DNA of 64,000 bases from Melioribacter roseus (GCA_020726285.1 DYSW01000002.1:59059-123058), one strand, 5' to 3'. Counted from the stretch's first letter, positions 17,219-27,145 are shown. The notes: generated by a model not told the origin, from the sequence alone. A program made the numbers and translations.

Positions 17219-18721
17219 ATGCTCAAATCATTAGAAATTAAATCAGATAAGCCAAAATCATTCTGTGGTGTTTTTGGTTGTTTTGGAACTGAAACGGCAA
17301 GTTTAGATGCTTATTATGGATTATTTTCACTTCAACACAGAGGACAAGAATCTGCTGGAATAGTTACGGCTGAAAATATTGAGAAAACAAATAAAGTTAA
17401 ATTTAATTTTCATAAAGATTTTGGCTTAGTTTCTGAAGTATTTCATGATAGTAATATCTTTGCAACAAAACTAAAAGGGAAAGCATCAATTGGCCATAAT
17501 CGTTATTCAACCACTGGTTCTTCAATTTCAAAAAAGAATATTCAACCCTTTGTTGTTAACTATAGAAACGGACATTTAGCAATTGCTCATAACGGAAATC
17601 TGACAAATGCAAAGGAAATTAGAGATAGATTAGTTTCAGAAGGAGCAATTTTCCAATCAACTAGTGATTCTGAAGTAATACTACATTTAATTGCACACTC
17701 AAAAATGGAAAATCAAATTGAGCAAATAATTGAAGCATTACAACAAATTGAAGGAGCATATTCAATTACTATTTTACTTGATAATATGCTAATAGCAGCA
17801 AGAGACAAACACGGATTTAAGCCACTTAGCATTGGGAAACTTAACGGAGCATTATTTGTAGCATCTGAAACATGTGCTTTTGATATTAATAAAGCTGAAT
17901 ATATTCGTGATGTTGCTCCGGGTGAATTAATAGTTATTGATGAAGAAGTATTAAATAATAAACAAATTAAATCTTTTCAAATCTTTGATGGAAATGAAGA
18001 AATTCCAAAGCATTGCATATTTGAATTCATCTATTTTTCTCGTCCAGATAGTAAGATATTTGGTACAAGTGTAGATAAAATCAGAAGAAAATTGGGAAAA
18101 ACATTAGCAATTAAGCACCCTGTTTCTGATCCAGATGGTGAAAAAGTGATTGTCATTAGTGTTCCAGATAGTTCAAACACGACAGCAATCGGTTATCAAC
18201 AAGCATTAGAAAAATTAGGCATCGATTCAAAGTATGAAATTGGTCTAATTCGTAGTCATTATGTTGGACGAACTTTTATTCAACCGGCTCAATCAAAAAG
18301 GGAATTGGGAGTTCGAATTAAATTTAATACAGTAAAAGGTGTTTTACAAGGTAAAACTATTGTTGTCGTTGATGATTCAATAGTTCGTGGAACAACAAGT
18401 AAACAACTCATTAATTTAATTCGCGAAGCAAAGCCGAAATCTATTCATCTCAGAATCTCTTCTTCACCAATTCACTATCCATGTTATTATGGAATGGATT
18501 TTCCGTCAAAAGACGAACTAATCGCTAATAGATTTCCAACAATTGATGCCATTGCAGAATATCTTGGTGTTGATACACTTAAATTTATGACTAATGAGGA
18601 AATGTTAGAAGCTATGGTTGATCATGCTCCCGACCATTTCTGTACTGCATGTTTTTCTGGTAAATATCCAACAATTGTAAATAGTAATTTTTTCAAAGAA
18701 GAGTATGATGAAGAAGTTTAA
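17219..18721 (+). CDS. purF: amidophosphoribosyltransferase
   Basis: PurF makes 5-phosphoribosylamine from PRPP and glutamine, the first step of purine synthesis. The 500-residue protein is of the B. subtilis type. A 15-residue leader precedes Cys16 in C-G-V-F-G, the N-terminal nucleophile that is exposed after cleavage of the leader. The Q-H-R-G-Q-E-S-A-G block follows. Cysteines in H-C-I-F-E-F, Y-P-C-Y-Y-G and D-H-F-C-T-A-C-F fit the four 4Fe-4S ligands. The PRPP motif is V-V-V-D-D-S-I-V-R-G-T-T. Its end overlaps the secreted subtilase by 17 nt, an odd partner for a purine gene. Confidence 0.96.
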   Translation: MLKSLEIKSDKPKSFCGVFGCFGTETASLDAYYGLFSLQHRGQESAGIVTAENIEKTNKVKFNFHKDFGLVSEVFHDSNIFATKLKGKASIGHNRYSTTGSSISKKNIQPFVVNYRNGHLAIAHNGNLTNAKEIRDRLVSEGAIFQSTSDSEVILHLIAHSKMENQIEQIIEALQQIEGAYSITILLDNMLIAARDKHGFKPLSIGKLNGALFVASETCAFDINKAEYIRDVAPGELIVIDEEVLNNKQIKSFQIFDGNEEIPKHCIFEFIYFSRPDSKIFGTSVDKIRRKLGKTLAIKHPVSDPDGEKVIVISVPDSSNTTAIGYQQALEKLGIDSKYEIGLIRSHYVGRTFIQPAQSKRELGVRIKFNTVKGVLQGKTIVVVDDSIVRGTTSKQLINLIREAKPKSIHLRISSSPIHYPCYYGMDFPSKDELIANRFPTIDAIAEYLGVDTLKFMTNEEMLEAMVDHAPDHFCTACFSGKYPTIVNSNFFKEEYDEEV

Positions 18722-21700
18722 GATACTTTTTGTAATATTAATAATTTTTTCGCTTAATAATGGTCAAGATAGATACTTACTGAAATTTGATAAAAAGAGT
18801 CAGATTCAACTCAAGGAATTAAAACAAATTATTCAAAATAATATTAGCAATAATGTTGTAAGTGATGTAAATAAACAAGTTACTGAGTTTGTATTTAATC
18901 AATATCTATCAGATTATGGAATATATTTTTTTCTTGAGACAAATACGAATGCAAATCTTTCAGAAATTACGCTTTCTTTGTCAAAAAATTCAGATTTACT
19001 AAATGTCGAGAAATTGTCTGAGTTTCATACGCATGAAATTATTCCAAATGATATAGAATATATAAATCAATGGGGATTAGAAAAAGCAGATTTTCATTTA
19101 GCATGGGAGCATGAAGTTGGAAGTAATGACATCAAAATTGCTTTAGTTGATACTGGCATCGATTACTTGCATGAAGATTTGCAGAATTGTATTGGATATA
19201 ATTATAAGGAATTTGGTGTAGATATTAATGGGAACAATAAAATATCTAACGGAATTGATGATGATCAAAATGGTTTTATTGATGATTATCTAGGTTGGAA
19301 CTTTGTTGAAAATTCATTAAACGGGAATAATCCTACGGATGACCAAGGACATGGAACTTCAGTTGCTGGAGTTATTGGAGCATCAAGTAATAATGAGATT
19401 GGTATCACTGGGATTAGCTGGAATTCCAAAATTATAATTGCCAAAGCATTTAATAAATATGGCTATGGCAAAGAAGAAGATGTTTCTGCAGCTTTGTTGT
19501 ATTCATTTATTCGTGGAGCACAAATAATAAATATGAGTTTTGGCGATGTTACTTATTCAATATTATTTAAAGACGTAATTGATTTTCTGACTAATAATAA
19601 TGTTATTTTGGTCGCGAGTGCGGGAAATAGTGAATCAGATAATCCGCATTATCCATCAGCTTTTCCATCTGTAATTTCAGTTGGAGCATCAGATATTAAC
19701 GATAATTTGTCTTCATTTTCAAATTTTGGAAATACAATAGATTTGCTTGCTCCGGGTTCTGAAATTCTAACTACTTCAATTCAAGATGATAAAAAATATA
19801 ATTTAGTAAGCGGCACTTCAATTGCAGCTCCATTTGTAACAGGTTTAGCATCTCTGCTCCTATCAAGGAATAATAATTTATCAATAAGCGATTTATCACA
19901 AATATTTAAAACAACTGCGGATGATTTATATTCAGAAGGTTTTGATTATTATTCCGGAAGCGGAAGAATAAACGCATTGAAAGCTGTGTTAGCTAATTCT
20001 CAGCAAAGAATTCAGGTTAATTTTCCTTTAAATACTTCTGCATTTTCTGATACTACTTTTTCAGTGAACGTAACTGCAATTTCGCCTAATTTTCAAAATT
20101 ATAAAATTCAACTTGACCAATTAAACGAAACTGAAGATTGGGAAACAATTTTCACGTCGAGTTACCAAATAGTTGATTCTAATGTTTGTGATATTAATAC
20201 TACACTATTAAGCGAAGGATTCTATACTATCCAGTTAGTTGTATTTAATTATGATGGAACTTCAAGTGAAGAAAGAGTGCAGTTTGAAATAATTAAATCT
20301 GCTCCCAAAACGGAATGGTATTTATTTTCAACAGCTTTTGAAAATGGAAATCCGACAATTTCATTTAATTTAGGTTTTAACCAATATTGTACTTCGGAAG
20401 TATTGTTTGATGTTTTTCCATTTGACAATAAATTTGAAAAATTTTATTTGGACAATCTTTCAAAAAATATTGGTGATTACAGAAACATACATTCTGGTTC
20501 TTTACCAGATATTCTTAATGGGAGCACAGATATTAAATTCAAAATATTTTCAAAAAACCGTGCAAACCTTACAAATTATTTCCCAGAAAATAATTATGAA
20601 GTATTTGAATTAGGAATAACTCCCCTAAATCTAATACCAAGTGAAACAAGCTCTAAGATTTATGGTGATGTTTACCCCAAATTTTATATCAAAGATTCTA
20701 CTCCATATCTTTTGGTTAATGAATATGATTCATTCAGTGATTTGAAAATATATGAATTTAATGAATTTAGTGAATTAACTTTAGTGAAAACAGTTGAGAG
20801 TCGAAGAATTCCAAGAATTATTCAGGACGTAAATTCAGATGGGAAAAATGAAATAATTAGTTTCTCCTACCCAAATTTGTACATTGATTCGGAAGTGGAG
20901 CAGAATTCAATTAATTGGGAAAATATAATTTCTTTTAATACGATTCCTAATGTTTTGCTAATTGCTGATATTGACTTTGATAATAAATTAGAAATTGTTT
21001 CAACTGCATTTGATTCATTAATTCAAATATTCGAAATAGACTCTTCTTTAAAATTGAGTATTGAAGCAACTTTGAAGAATGAAACACAATATTTTGATAA
21101 AGATAACTCTCCAAATAAAATAATCACTTATGAAACTTCACTTTTAGATGGAGCATTCTATCTTATTGATTATGAAGGAGATATCCTAAAAATCACATCC
21201 TATGCTCCTAATGCCTATTCAATAAATTTAATTACAAACTTTCCAATATTATTTGAAGAAGCAATCATAAAAAATGATTCTGAAAACAATTTGTATTTGC
21301 AAGGAATAGTAAATTCTGAGATTTTTCCTCAAAATCAAGGATTTCTATTAAAATATGCGTTAGAAGAAACTCTGCAACTTATTGATATAAAATCATTTAT
21401 AGATAATCGAGAAACATCTTCAATAACAAATAATACTCTGCAAATTGTTGATTCACTTATTCTTTCATCAGTATTTAATGATTTCTACTTAATAAGTACC
21501 AAAACTGATGTAATTTTAGATTATTCAGATAACAAAAACACTAATGCTCCCACAAAATTTCTTTTGAGTGATTCATTATACGGCACACTATTTTTCTCAA
21601 AACCTGATGAACTTTCTAACAAACAGATAGTTGTAAAACTAGATAATAACACAACAGAATTACCTCTTGTCAAGGAATTATTTTGTGTAGATTCTAATTA

Positions 21701-22799
21701 TGTTAGTCTAACTTTAAACAAATTAACTGAAAATACTAAGTTGTTTAAATCTTTAGATTCACTAAATTATGTTCACATAACTGATTTAACACAAACAACT
21801 TATATAGATTCAAATGTAAGTTATGGTAAAATATGGTATAAAATATCAGTAATTAATCAACTTGAAAATGAAATTTTAAGTAAACCTTACGAAGTTTTTG
21901 TTCATCCAAAAATAACAATTCTTCAAGTCGAACAACTTGGCAATAAGTCGATAGAAATAAAATTTACAGATAAAATCAATACCAATTATTATTATGCTCC
22001 CGAGCATTATTTCAAAATAAATAATGATATTTTTCCAACTTCACTAATACCAAATAGCCAGAACTCAATTTTGTTAACCTTTGAAATTGACTTTAATCTT
22101 GGAACTTCATACCAATTAACCAATGAAAATATTTATGACTTTTGGAATTCTCCGATTGAAAATTCCACGGTTTTGTTTGAGGGTAACTATGTTGCAGCCG
22201 AAAAAGAATTCTTTATTTCAAATTTCACACTAAATAAAAATTCTAATGTTGTGTCGATTTCTTTCAATTTACCTTTTGATGAGAGTACAATCTTAGAATT
22301 GACAAACTATTCAATTACGCCAAAAAATAAGATTTTACGAATTAATGTAAAAAATCAGAATCAAATTGAAATTGAACTTCAGAATCAAATTGGTTTGGGA
22401 GCATCAGCATATCAATTAGAAATCTCAAATATTTATTCGACTGTTGAGACCGGTAGCATAAAATTGAATAATGACGAAGGCAATAAAATCTACTTAGTTT
22501 CTACAGAAAATAATCTAGAAAATCAATATGCTTATCCAAATCCTATTAATTTATCTATAAATAATAAGATGGTTTTCGGTAATCTTACAAAGCATTATGA
22601 AATTAGTATCTACGACATTAATATGAATTTGATTAAAAAAATTGAGAATCCCGAAACTCTGGGATATTATATTTGGGACTTGAAAAATCAGAAGAACGAA
22701 ATAATTTCTTCTGGTGTTTATATTTATAAAGTAAACTCAATGAACGATAAAGGTGAAATAATTGAAACAAAAACAAATAAATTTGCAATTGTAAAATGA
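18705..22799 (+). CDS. secreted subtilisin-like serine protease with T9SS sorting domain
   Basis: A 1364-residue protein. A signal peptide (about 1-22) is followed by a short prodomain-like region and an S8 peptidase domain. Its triad is Asp149 (V-D-T-G-I-D), His216 (G-H-G-T) and Ser372 (S-G-T-S-I-A-A-P). Later regions are beta-rich, with a D-V-N-S-D-G-K-N-E-I-I segment like FG-GAP/VCBS repeats and fibronectin-like stretches. The last 90 residues form a Por C-terminal sorting domain, with Y-P-N-P and a final S-G-V-Y-I-Y-K. It should be exported by Sec, then moved to the surface by the type IX system. Two ATGs in a row start it, inside the purF end. The pgsA start overlaps its stop. Confidence 0.9.
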   Translation: MMKKFKILFVILIIFSLNNGQDRYLLKFDKKSQIQLKELKQIIQNNISNNVVSDVNKQVTEFVFNQYLSDYGIYFFLETNTNANLSEITLSLSKNSDLLNVEKLSEFHTHEIIPNDIEYINQWGLEKADFHLAWEHEVGSNDIKIALVDTGIDYLHEDLQNCIGYNYKEFGVDINGNNKISNGIDDDQNGFIDDYLGWNFVENSLNGNNPTDDQGHGTSVAGVIGASSNNEIGITGISWNSKIIIAKAFNKYGYGKEEDVSAALLYSFIRGAQIINMSFGDVTYSILFKDVIDFLTNNNVILVASAGNSESDNPHYPSAFPSVISVGASDINDNLSSFSNFGNTIDLLAPGSEILTTSIQDDKKYNLVSGTSIAAPFVTGLASLLLSRNNNLSISDLSQIFKTTADDLYSEGFDYYSGSGRINALKAVLANSQQRIQVNFPLNTSAFSDTTFSVNVTAISPNFQNYKIQLDQLNETEDWETIFTSSYQIVDSNVCDINTTLLSEGFYTIQLVVFNYDGTSSEERVQFEIIKSAPKTEWYLFSTAFENGNPTISFNLGFNQYCTSEVLFDVFPFDNKFEKFYLDNLSKNIGDYRNIHSGSLPDILNGSTDIKFKIFSKNRANLTNYFPENNYEVFELGITPLNLIPSETSSKIYGDVYPKFYIKDSTPYLLVNEYDSFSDLKIYEFNEFSELTLVKTVESRRIPRIIQDVNSDGKNEIISFSYPNLYIDSEVEQNSINWENIISFNTIPNVLLIADIDFDNKLEIVSTAFDSLIQIFEIDSSLKLSIEATLKNETQYFDKDNSPNKIITYETSLLDGAFYLIDYEGDILKITSYAPNAYSINLITNFPILFEEAIIKNDSENNLYLQGIVNSEIFPQNQGFLLKYALEETLQLIDIKSFIDNRETSSITNNTLQIVDSLILSSVFNDFYLISTKTDVILDYSDNKNTNAPTKFLLSDSLYGTLFFSKPDELSNKQIVVKLDNNTTELPLVKELFCVDSNYVSLTLNKLTENTKLFKSLDSLNYVHITDLTQTTYIDSNVSYGKIWYKISVINQLENEILSKPYEVFVHPKITILQVEQLGNKSIEIKFTDKINTNYYYAPEHYFKINNDIFPTSLIPNSQNSILLTFEIDFNLGTSYQLTNENIYDFWNSPIENSTVLFEGNYVAAEKEFFISNFTLNKNSNVVSISFNLPFDESTILELTNYSITPKNKILRINVKNQNQIEIELQNQIGLGASAYQLEISNIYSTVETGSIKLNNDEGNKIYLVSTENNLENQYAYPNPINLSINNKMVFGNLTKHYEISIYDINMNLIKKIENPETLGYYIWDLKNQKNEIISSGVYIYKVNSMNDKGEIIETKTNKFAIVK

Positions 22800-23365
22800 A
22801 ATATTCCTCAAAAGAAATCTTTACAACCTCAAATTTTGTTTCTTTATTAAGAATTTTGCTGTTTTTCCCGATTTATTTCACCCTACAAAGAATTGAAATT
22901 GACAGTATTTACAGAATTTATTCTGTTTTACTATTCATTTTAGCATTTATAACTGATATTTTAGATGGATTTATAGCAAGAAAGTTTAACCAAATTAGTG
23001 AAGTTGGAAAAATAATCGACCCGCTTGCTGACAAAATATTAGTCGCATTGATTATAATTCAATTGTATTTACAATCAGAAATTACAACAGAATATTTTAT
23101 AATCATTTTATTACGAGATTTGATAATATTTTTAGGTGGCATTTATGTTTCAAAAAGGTTGCACTATGTGCTCCCATCCAACGTTGTAGGCAAAATTACA
23201 GTTTTTCTAATTACCTCATACTTGCTTGTAACTGTTTTAAACGGAGTTTATAACTTAACTTTTATTAGAAAAATATTTTATTACTTAGGAATTATAATGA
23301 GTTTTGTTTCTGTGATTGTTTATTCTAATCGAGCAATTGTTGTACTTAAAATCGAGAAAAAATAA
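22796..23365 (+). CDS. pgsA: CDP-diacylglycerol-glycerol-3-phosphate 3-phosphatidyltransferase (CDP-alcohol phosphatidyltransferase)
   Basis: This 189-residue membrane protein carries the full CDP-alcohol phosphatidyltransferase motif, D-x2-D-G-x2-A-R-x8-G-x3-D-x3-D, around residues 59-84. Several hydrophobic helices surround it. The most likely reaction is formation of phosphatidylglycerophosphate, because the length and position beside ftsY fit PgsA; another head group cannot be excluded from motifs alone. It overlaps the subtilase by 4 nt and ftsY by 1 nt. Confidence 0.85.
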   Translation: MKYSSKEIFTTSNFVSLLRILLFFPIYFTLQRIEIDSIYRIYSVLLFILAFITDILDGFIARKFNQISEVGKIIDPLADKILVALIIIQLYLQSEITTEYFIIILLRDLIIFLGGIYVSKRLHYVLPSNVVGKITVFLITSYLLVTVLNGVYNLTFIRKIFYYLGIIMSFVSVIVYSNRAIVVLKIEKK

Positions 23366-24303
23366 TGGGATTTGGTGAAAATTTTAACTTCAGAAAGTTG
23401 AAAGATGGACTGAAAAAGACAAAAGATAAACTATTCAATTCAATAAGTGAAACCTTGCAAGGTAAAGCAATTTTAGATGAAAATGTTTATGAAGAATTAG
23501 AAGAAATATTAGTAACTAGCGACATTGGTTTTGATGTATCAATGCAAATTATTGATAGAACACGCGAAGCAATGCTTACAGAAAAAGACAGAGGCTACGA
23601 AAAAGTAATTGAAATTCTGGAAAAACAATTATCAAAAGTTTTATCAAAATATGAAGAGAAAGAAACAATTTCTGACAAAATTAAAACAAACAAACCATAT
23701 GTAATGCTAATAATTGGTGTAAATGGAGCGGGAAAAACGACAACAGTAGGAAAATTAGCCCATAATTTTAAGAAAGATGGTTTGAAAGTTGTTATCGGTT
23801 CTGCTGATACTTTTCGAGCAGCTGCAAATGAACAACTTGAAATTTGGGCAAACCGTGTTGGAGTTGAAGTATTTCAAAAGGAAAAGGGAAGCGATCCATC
23901 CGCAGTTGCTTTTGAAACTTTAGAATACTCAATTAAGGAAAATGCTGATGTCGTTATAATAGATACTGCAGGTAGATTACATACAAAATCAAATTTAATG
24001 GAAGAATTATCCAAAATAAAGCGTGTTTTACAAAAAGTAATTCCGTCTGCTCCGCATGATGTTTTTCTTGTGATTGACGGAAACACTGGTCAGAATGGTT
24101 TAGTTCAGGCGAAGGAATTTTCAAAATATGCTGAATTATCGGGTTTGATTATTACAAAATTAGATGGAACAGCAAAAGGTGGAATAATATTTCAGATTTG
24201 TTCCGAACTGAAAATACCTTTAAAATACATTGGAGTTGGTGAAACTGTAGATGATCTACAATCTTTTAACCCAACAGAATTCGCAAAAGCATTTTTTGAG
24301 TAA
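23365..24303 (+). CDS. ftsY: signal recognition particle receptor FtsY
   Basis: FtsY is the GTPase that docks SRP-ribosome complexes at the inner membrane. This 312-residue form has the N domain and the GTPase G domain but no long acidic A domain. Marks are the P-loop G-V-N-G-A-G-K-T at 118-125, A-D-T-F-R-A-A-A, I-I-D-T-A-G-R and T-K-L-D-G-T-A-K-G-G. An amphipathic N-terminal helix could bind lipid. The gene lies between pgsA and a lipid-kinase-like gene, with 1-2 nt junctions. Confidence 0.96.
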   Translation: MGFGENFNFRKLKDGLKKTKDKLFNSISETLQGKAILDENVYEELEEILVTSDIGFDVSMQIIDRTREAMLTEKDRGYEKVIEILEKQLSKVLSKYEEKETISDKIKTNKPYVMLIIGVNGAGKTTTVGKLAHNFKKDGLKVVIGSADTFRAAANEQLEIWANRVGVEVFQKEKGSDPSAVAFETLEYSIKENADVVIIDTAGRLHTKSNLMEELSKIKRVLQKVIPSAPHDVFLVIDGNTGQNGLVQAKEFSKYAELSGLIITKLDGTAKGGIIFQICSELKIPLKYIGVGETVDDLQSFNPTEFAKAFFE

Positions 24304-24305
24304 TT

Positions 24306-25220
24306 ATGAATGATTATTTTTTCCTCGTAAATCCCAAAGCTGGCAAAGGCAAAGCTGGTAAATCGTACAAATTTGTTGAAGAATTTCTCCATAAATCTGG
24401 TAATTCATTCAAAACACATCTTTCAAAATCACGACAAGATACATTGGACACACTTTCAAAAGAAAGTAACAATTTCAAAATTCTTATTGTTGCTGGGGGC
24501 GATGGGACAGTAAATAGTGCTGTAAATTGGTTGAATAGGCACGAACAAAAAATTCTTGCATTGCCATTTGGTTCTGGGAATGATTTTACATCAATGTTGT
24601 GGAAAAAGAAAAAACTTCCGGAAATTCTTGATATTCATTTCAAAGGAAAAAGTAGAATAATCACATCTAACCATATCAAAGTAAATCTGATTGAAGAAGG
24701 TGGGAAGGAAGTTAATTTTATGTATATTAATGCTTTAGGTGTCGGTTTTGATTCCTACGTTGCGAAAATTAACCAGAATCAAAAAACACTTTCTGGATTG
24801 TTGTCTTATATTTTTGCAGTATTTAAAGGACTAAGTAGTTTCGAAAAAATATCTGCATCTGTTCAAATTGATGGAAAAGAAATGAATTTGCCAAAAGATC
24901 AAACAATAATTACAATTGGGAATAATAAAACGAGCGGTGGAGGATTTTATCTGAATCCAAAAGCTGAAATTGATGATGATTTGCTTGACATTGCGACAAT
25001 ACCAAGATTAGATAAATTTCAGATTGTGAAAAAATTACCATATACGTTGGTTAATAAAACGGAAAGAATTCCAGAATTTATAGAAATGAGTGGTAAAAGT
25101 GTTGAGATATTGCTTTCAACACCATTTATTGTGCATGCTGATGGCGAAATTTTCTCGGAAAATGCAAAGAAAATTAACATTTCAATTTGCAAAGAGAATC
25201 TACAATTTTACGGTGTTTGA
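24306..25220 (+). CDS. diacylglycerol/sphingosine kinase-family lipid kinase
   Basis: A 304-residue protein of the YegS/DgkB/BmrU type. The N-terminal Y-F-F-L-V-N-P-K-A-G-K-G, the nucleotide-binding G-G-D-G-T-V-N and P-F-G-S-G-N-D-F define the DAGK catalytic domain. The C-terminal half has the usual beta sandwich, with V-H-A-D-G-E near the end. It probably phosphorylates a diacylglycerol-like lipid at the inner membrane, which fits its place after pgsA and ftsY. The exact substrate is not determined. It converges on the HIT gene with a 9-nt gap and no visible terminator. Confidence 0.88.
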   Translation: MNDYFFLVNPKAGKGKAGKSYKFVEEFLHKSGNSFKTHLSKSRQDTLDTLSKESNNFKILIVAGGDGTVNSAVNWLNRHEQKILALPFGSGNDFTSMLWKKKKLPEILDIHFKGKSRIITSNHIKVNLIEEGGKEVNFMYINALGVGFDSYVAKINQNQKTLSGLLSYIFAVFKGLSSFEKISASVQIDGKEMNLPKDQTIITIGNNKTSGGGFYLNPKAEIDDDLLDIATIPRLDKFQIVKKLPYTLVNKTERIPEFIEMSGKSVEILLSTPFIVHADGEIFSENAKKINISICKENLQFYGV

Positions 25221-25229
25221 GATAATTTT

Positions 25230-25577
25230 TCAGCCTGGAGGCCAATTCATTTTCCTTCCACCCAATAAATGCATATGTAAATGGTAAACTTCTTGTCCGC
25301 CGTTTTTACCACAATTGATTACTAATCTGAAACCATCTGACGAAATTCCTTCGTTTTCTGCAATAATATTTGCTGCATCGTACATATTAGCAAGTAATTC
25401 CGCATGTTTTTTCCCAGAAATTTCTTTGACAGTTGGAATTTCTTCTTTTGGAATTATAAGAATATGAACTGGTGCTTGCGGATTAATATCACGAAAAGCA
25501 AGCAGTATTTCGTTCTCAAAAACAATTTGAGCTGGAATTTCTTTACTGATTATTTTGGAAAATATTGTACTACCCAT
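25230..25577 (-). CDS. HIT-family nucleotide hydrolase
   Basis: A 115-residue histidine-triad protein with F-S-K-I-I near the start, the middle segment P-Q-A-P-V-H-I-L-I-I-P-K and the catalytic H-L-H-M-H followed by G-G-R near the end. Such proteins hydrolyse nucleoside phosphoramidates or dinucleotides; the natural substrate is rarely known. I use the ATG at 25577, which has AAGG nine bases upstream, rather than the TTG at 25586, which lies too close to that site. The start overlaps the NtrC-type gene end by 8 nt. Confidence 0.92.
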   Translation of the reverse strand: MGSTIFSKIISKEIPAQIVFENEILLAFRDINPQAPVHILIIPKEEIPTVKEISGKKHAELLANMYDAANIIAENEGISSDGFRLVINCGKNGGQEVYHLHMHLLGGRKMNWPPG

Positions 25578-26937
25578 TGTTGTCAACCTTTTTATCTAAA
25601 CCATATTTTTTAAGTTTGTTGTATAAATGACTTCTCTGAATATCCATTGCTTCTGCTGTTTTGCTTATGTTCCAATTATTCAAAATTAGTTGTTTTTCAA
25701 TAAATATTTTCTCGGTTTTTTCTTTAAATTCAGCAAAAGTATTAGAAACATCGTACAAGTTATGGATTTCAATTTCTTCAATAGGAAGAAGATTTTGGAT
25801 TAAATCTACAGTAACTTTCTGTTCAGAAACCATAATTAATATCCGTTCAATTAGATTCCTTAACTGACGAACATTTCCAGTCAACTTCAGATTTTTAATA
25901 ACCTCAATTGCATTCTGATGGAAACTTTTTTCTTGTATACCATTCTTTTTTGAAAGAACTTTATTGAAATAATTTATTAGAAGTGGAATATCGTCCTTTC
26001 TTTCTCGAAGCGGTGGAACGTAAATAGGAATAACATTCAGTCTGTGGAATAAATCTTCTCTGAAATTTCCATTCTTAATTTCATCTGCCAAATTTTTGTT
26101 TGTGGCTGCTATTACTCTAACATCAACCTGTATGTTTTGAGTATCACCAACCCGCTGAATTTTAGATTCTTCCAACGCCCGCAACACTTTTGATTGTGCC
26201 TCTAAACTCATATCACCTATTTCATCAAGAAAAAGCGTACCGCCATTAGCTTGTTCAAATTTGCCAACGTGATCAGAAATCGCACTTGTAAACGAGCCTT
26301 TTTTATGTCCAAATAATTCGGATTCAATTAGTTCTTTTGGAATTGCAGCACAGTTTACTTCTACAAATGGTTTCTCGTTCCTCTTACTTTGTTGAAAAAT
26401 TGATTTTGCAACAAGTTCTTTTCCCGTTCCATTTTCACCAGTTATTAAAACTCTTACGTCAGTTGGTGCAACTCGGTTAAGTACTTCCAAAATATTTTTC
26501 ATTGCGAAACTTTCGCCAATCATTGTAATTTCGTTATTTGAATTGGTTTTTAGCTGAATATTTTCTTTTAAAAGATTATTCTGATTAATTCCATTTCTCA
26601 CACTAATTAATAATTTATTGCGGTCAATTGGTTTCTCAAGAAAATCGAAAGCACCAAGTTTTGTTGCTTGAACAGCATTTTCAAGTGAACTGTAAGCAGA
26701 TATCATTAAAACCGGAGTTTGAATTTGTTTTTGAGTAAGCCAATCAAGAAACTGAAAACCATTCATTCCAGGCATTTGAATATCAAGTAGTATTAGTGAA
26801 AAATCAGAGAAAAGTAACTTTTCTTGTGCATCAAAAGGATTGTTAACAAATTGAACATGATAATTTTCATATTCAAGAATCATTTTTATACTTTCACAAA
26901 TTTCAATTTCATCATCAATTATTAAAACAGATTTCAT
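25570..26937 (-). CDS. NtrC-family sigma-54-type response regulator with altered GAFTGA loop
   Basis: A 455-residue three-domain regulator. The receiver domain (1-120) has Asp8-Asp9, phosphoacceptor Asp52 and Lys102. The AAA+ domain has Walker A G-E-N-G-T-G-K-E at 167-174 and Walker B L-F-L-D-E-I-G-D at 235-242. A Fis-type helix-turn-helix ends the protein. The sigma-54 contact loop, normally GAFTGA, reads G-S-F-T-S-A at 214-219, with Phe and Thr kept but two small residues changed. AAGGG lies before the ATG. No histidine kinase or rpoN is in the window, so partner and targets are unknown. Confidence 0.9.
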   Translation of the reverse strand: MKSVLIIDDEIEICESIKMILEYENYHVQFVNNPFDAQEKLLFSDFSLILLDIQMPGMNGFQFLDWLTQKQIQTPVLMISAYSSLENAVQATKLGAFDFLEKPIDRNKLLISVRNGINQNNLLKENIQLKTNSNNEITMIGESFAMKNILEVLNRVAPTDVRVLITGENGTGKELVAKSIFQQSKRNEKPFVEVNCAAIPKELIESELFGHKKGSFTSAISDHVGKFEQANGGTLFLDEIGDMSLEAQSKVLRALEESKIQRVGDTQNIQVDVRVIAATNKNLADEIKNGNFREDLFHRLNVIPIYVPPLRERKDDIPLLINYFNKVLSKKNGIQEKSFHQNAIEVIKNLKLTGNVRQLRNLIERILIMVSEQKVTVDLIQNLLPIEEIEIHNLYDVSNTFAEFKEKTEKIFIEKQLILNNWNISKTAEAMDIQRSHLYNKLKKYGLDKKVDNNG

Positions 26938-27032
26938 ATTTCCCTTGATATTTTCAATAATAAGTTCAGTAAAAATAGTAAGAATATGATAAAGTTAGCA
27001 GGGAAATCTTGAAACGAAGTTTCCTAAAACAG

Positions 27033-27064
27033 AAAATCCTTGCAAAGAAATTTGCAAGGATTTT
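27033..27064 (-). terminator. rho-independent terminator of the tRNA-Gly/tRNA-Val unit
   Basis: A 14-bp perfect stem (27033-27046 with 27051-27064) with a GAAA/TTTC loop lies six bases after the 3' end of tRNA-Val on the minus strand. Its descending arm ends in TTTT. It probably ends the two-tRNA transcript. Confidence 0.75.
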
Positions 27065-27070
27065 ATTTTG

Positions 27071-27145
27071 TGGGACCTAAAGGATTCGAACCTTTGACCC
27101 TCTGCTTGTAAGGCAGATGCTCTGAACCAGCTGAGCTAAGGTCCC
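27071..27145 (-). tRNA. tRNA-Val (anticodon UAC)
   Basis: On the minus strand GGGACCT pairs with AGGTCCC, with discriminator A. The D-arm contains TTAGCTCAG. The anticodon loop CTTACAA gives UAC, and the T-arm has GGTTCGAATCC. No CCA is encoded. It is downstream of tRNA-Gly on the same strand and just before a strong hairpin. Confidence 0.95.

Noticed and set aside
27011-27023. Small GAAAC/GTTTC hairpin near the tRNA terminator
   Set aside because: Five base pairs with a three-base loop and no T-run; too weak compared with the 14-bp terminator beside it.
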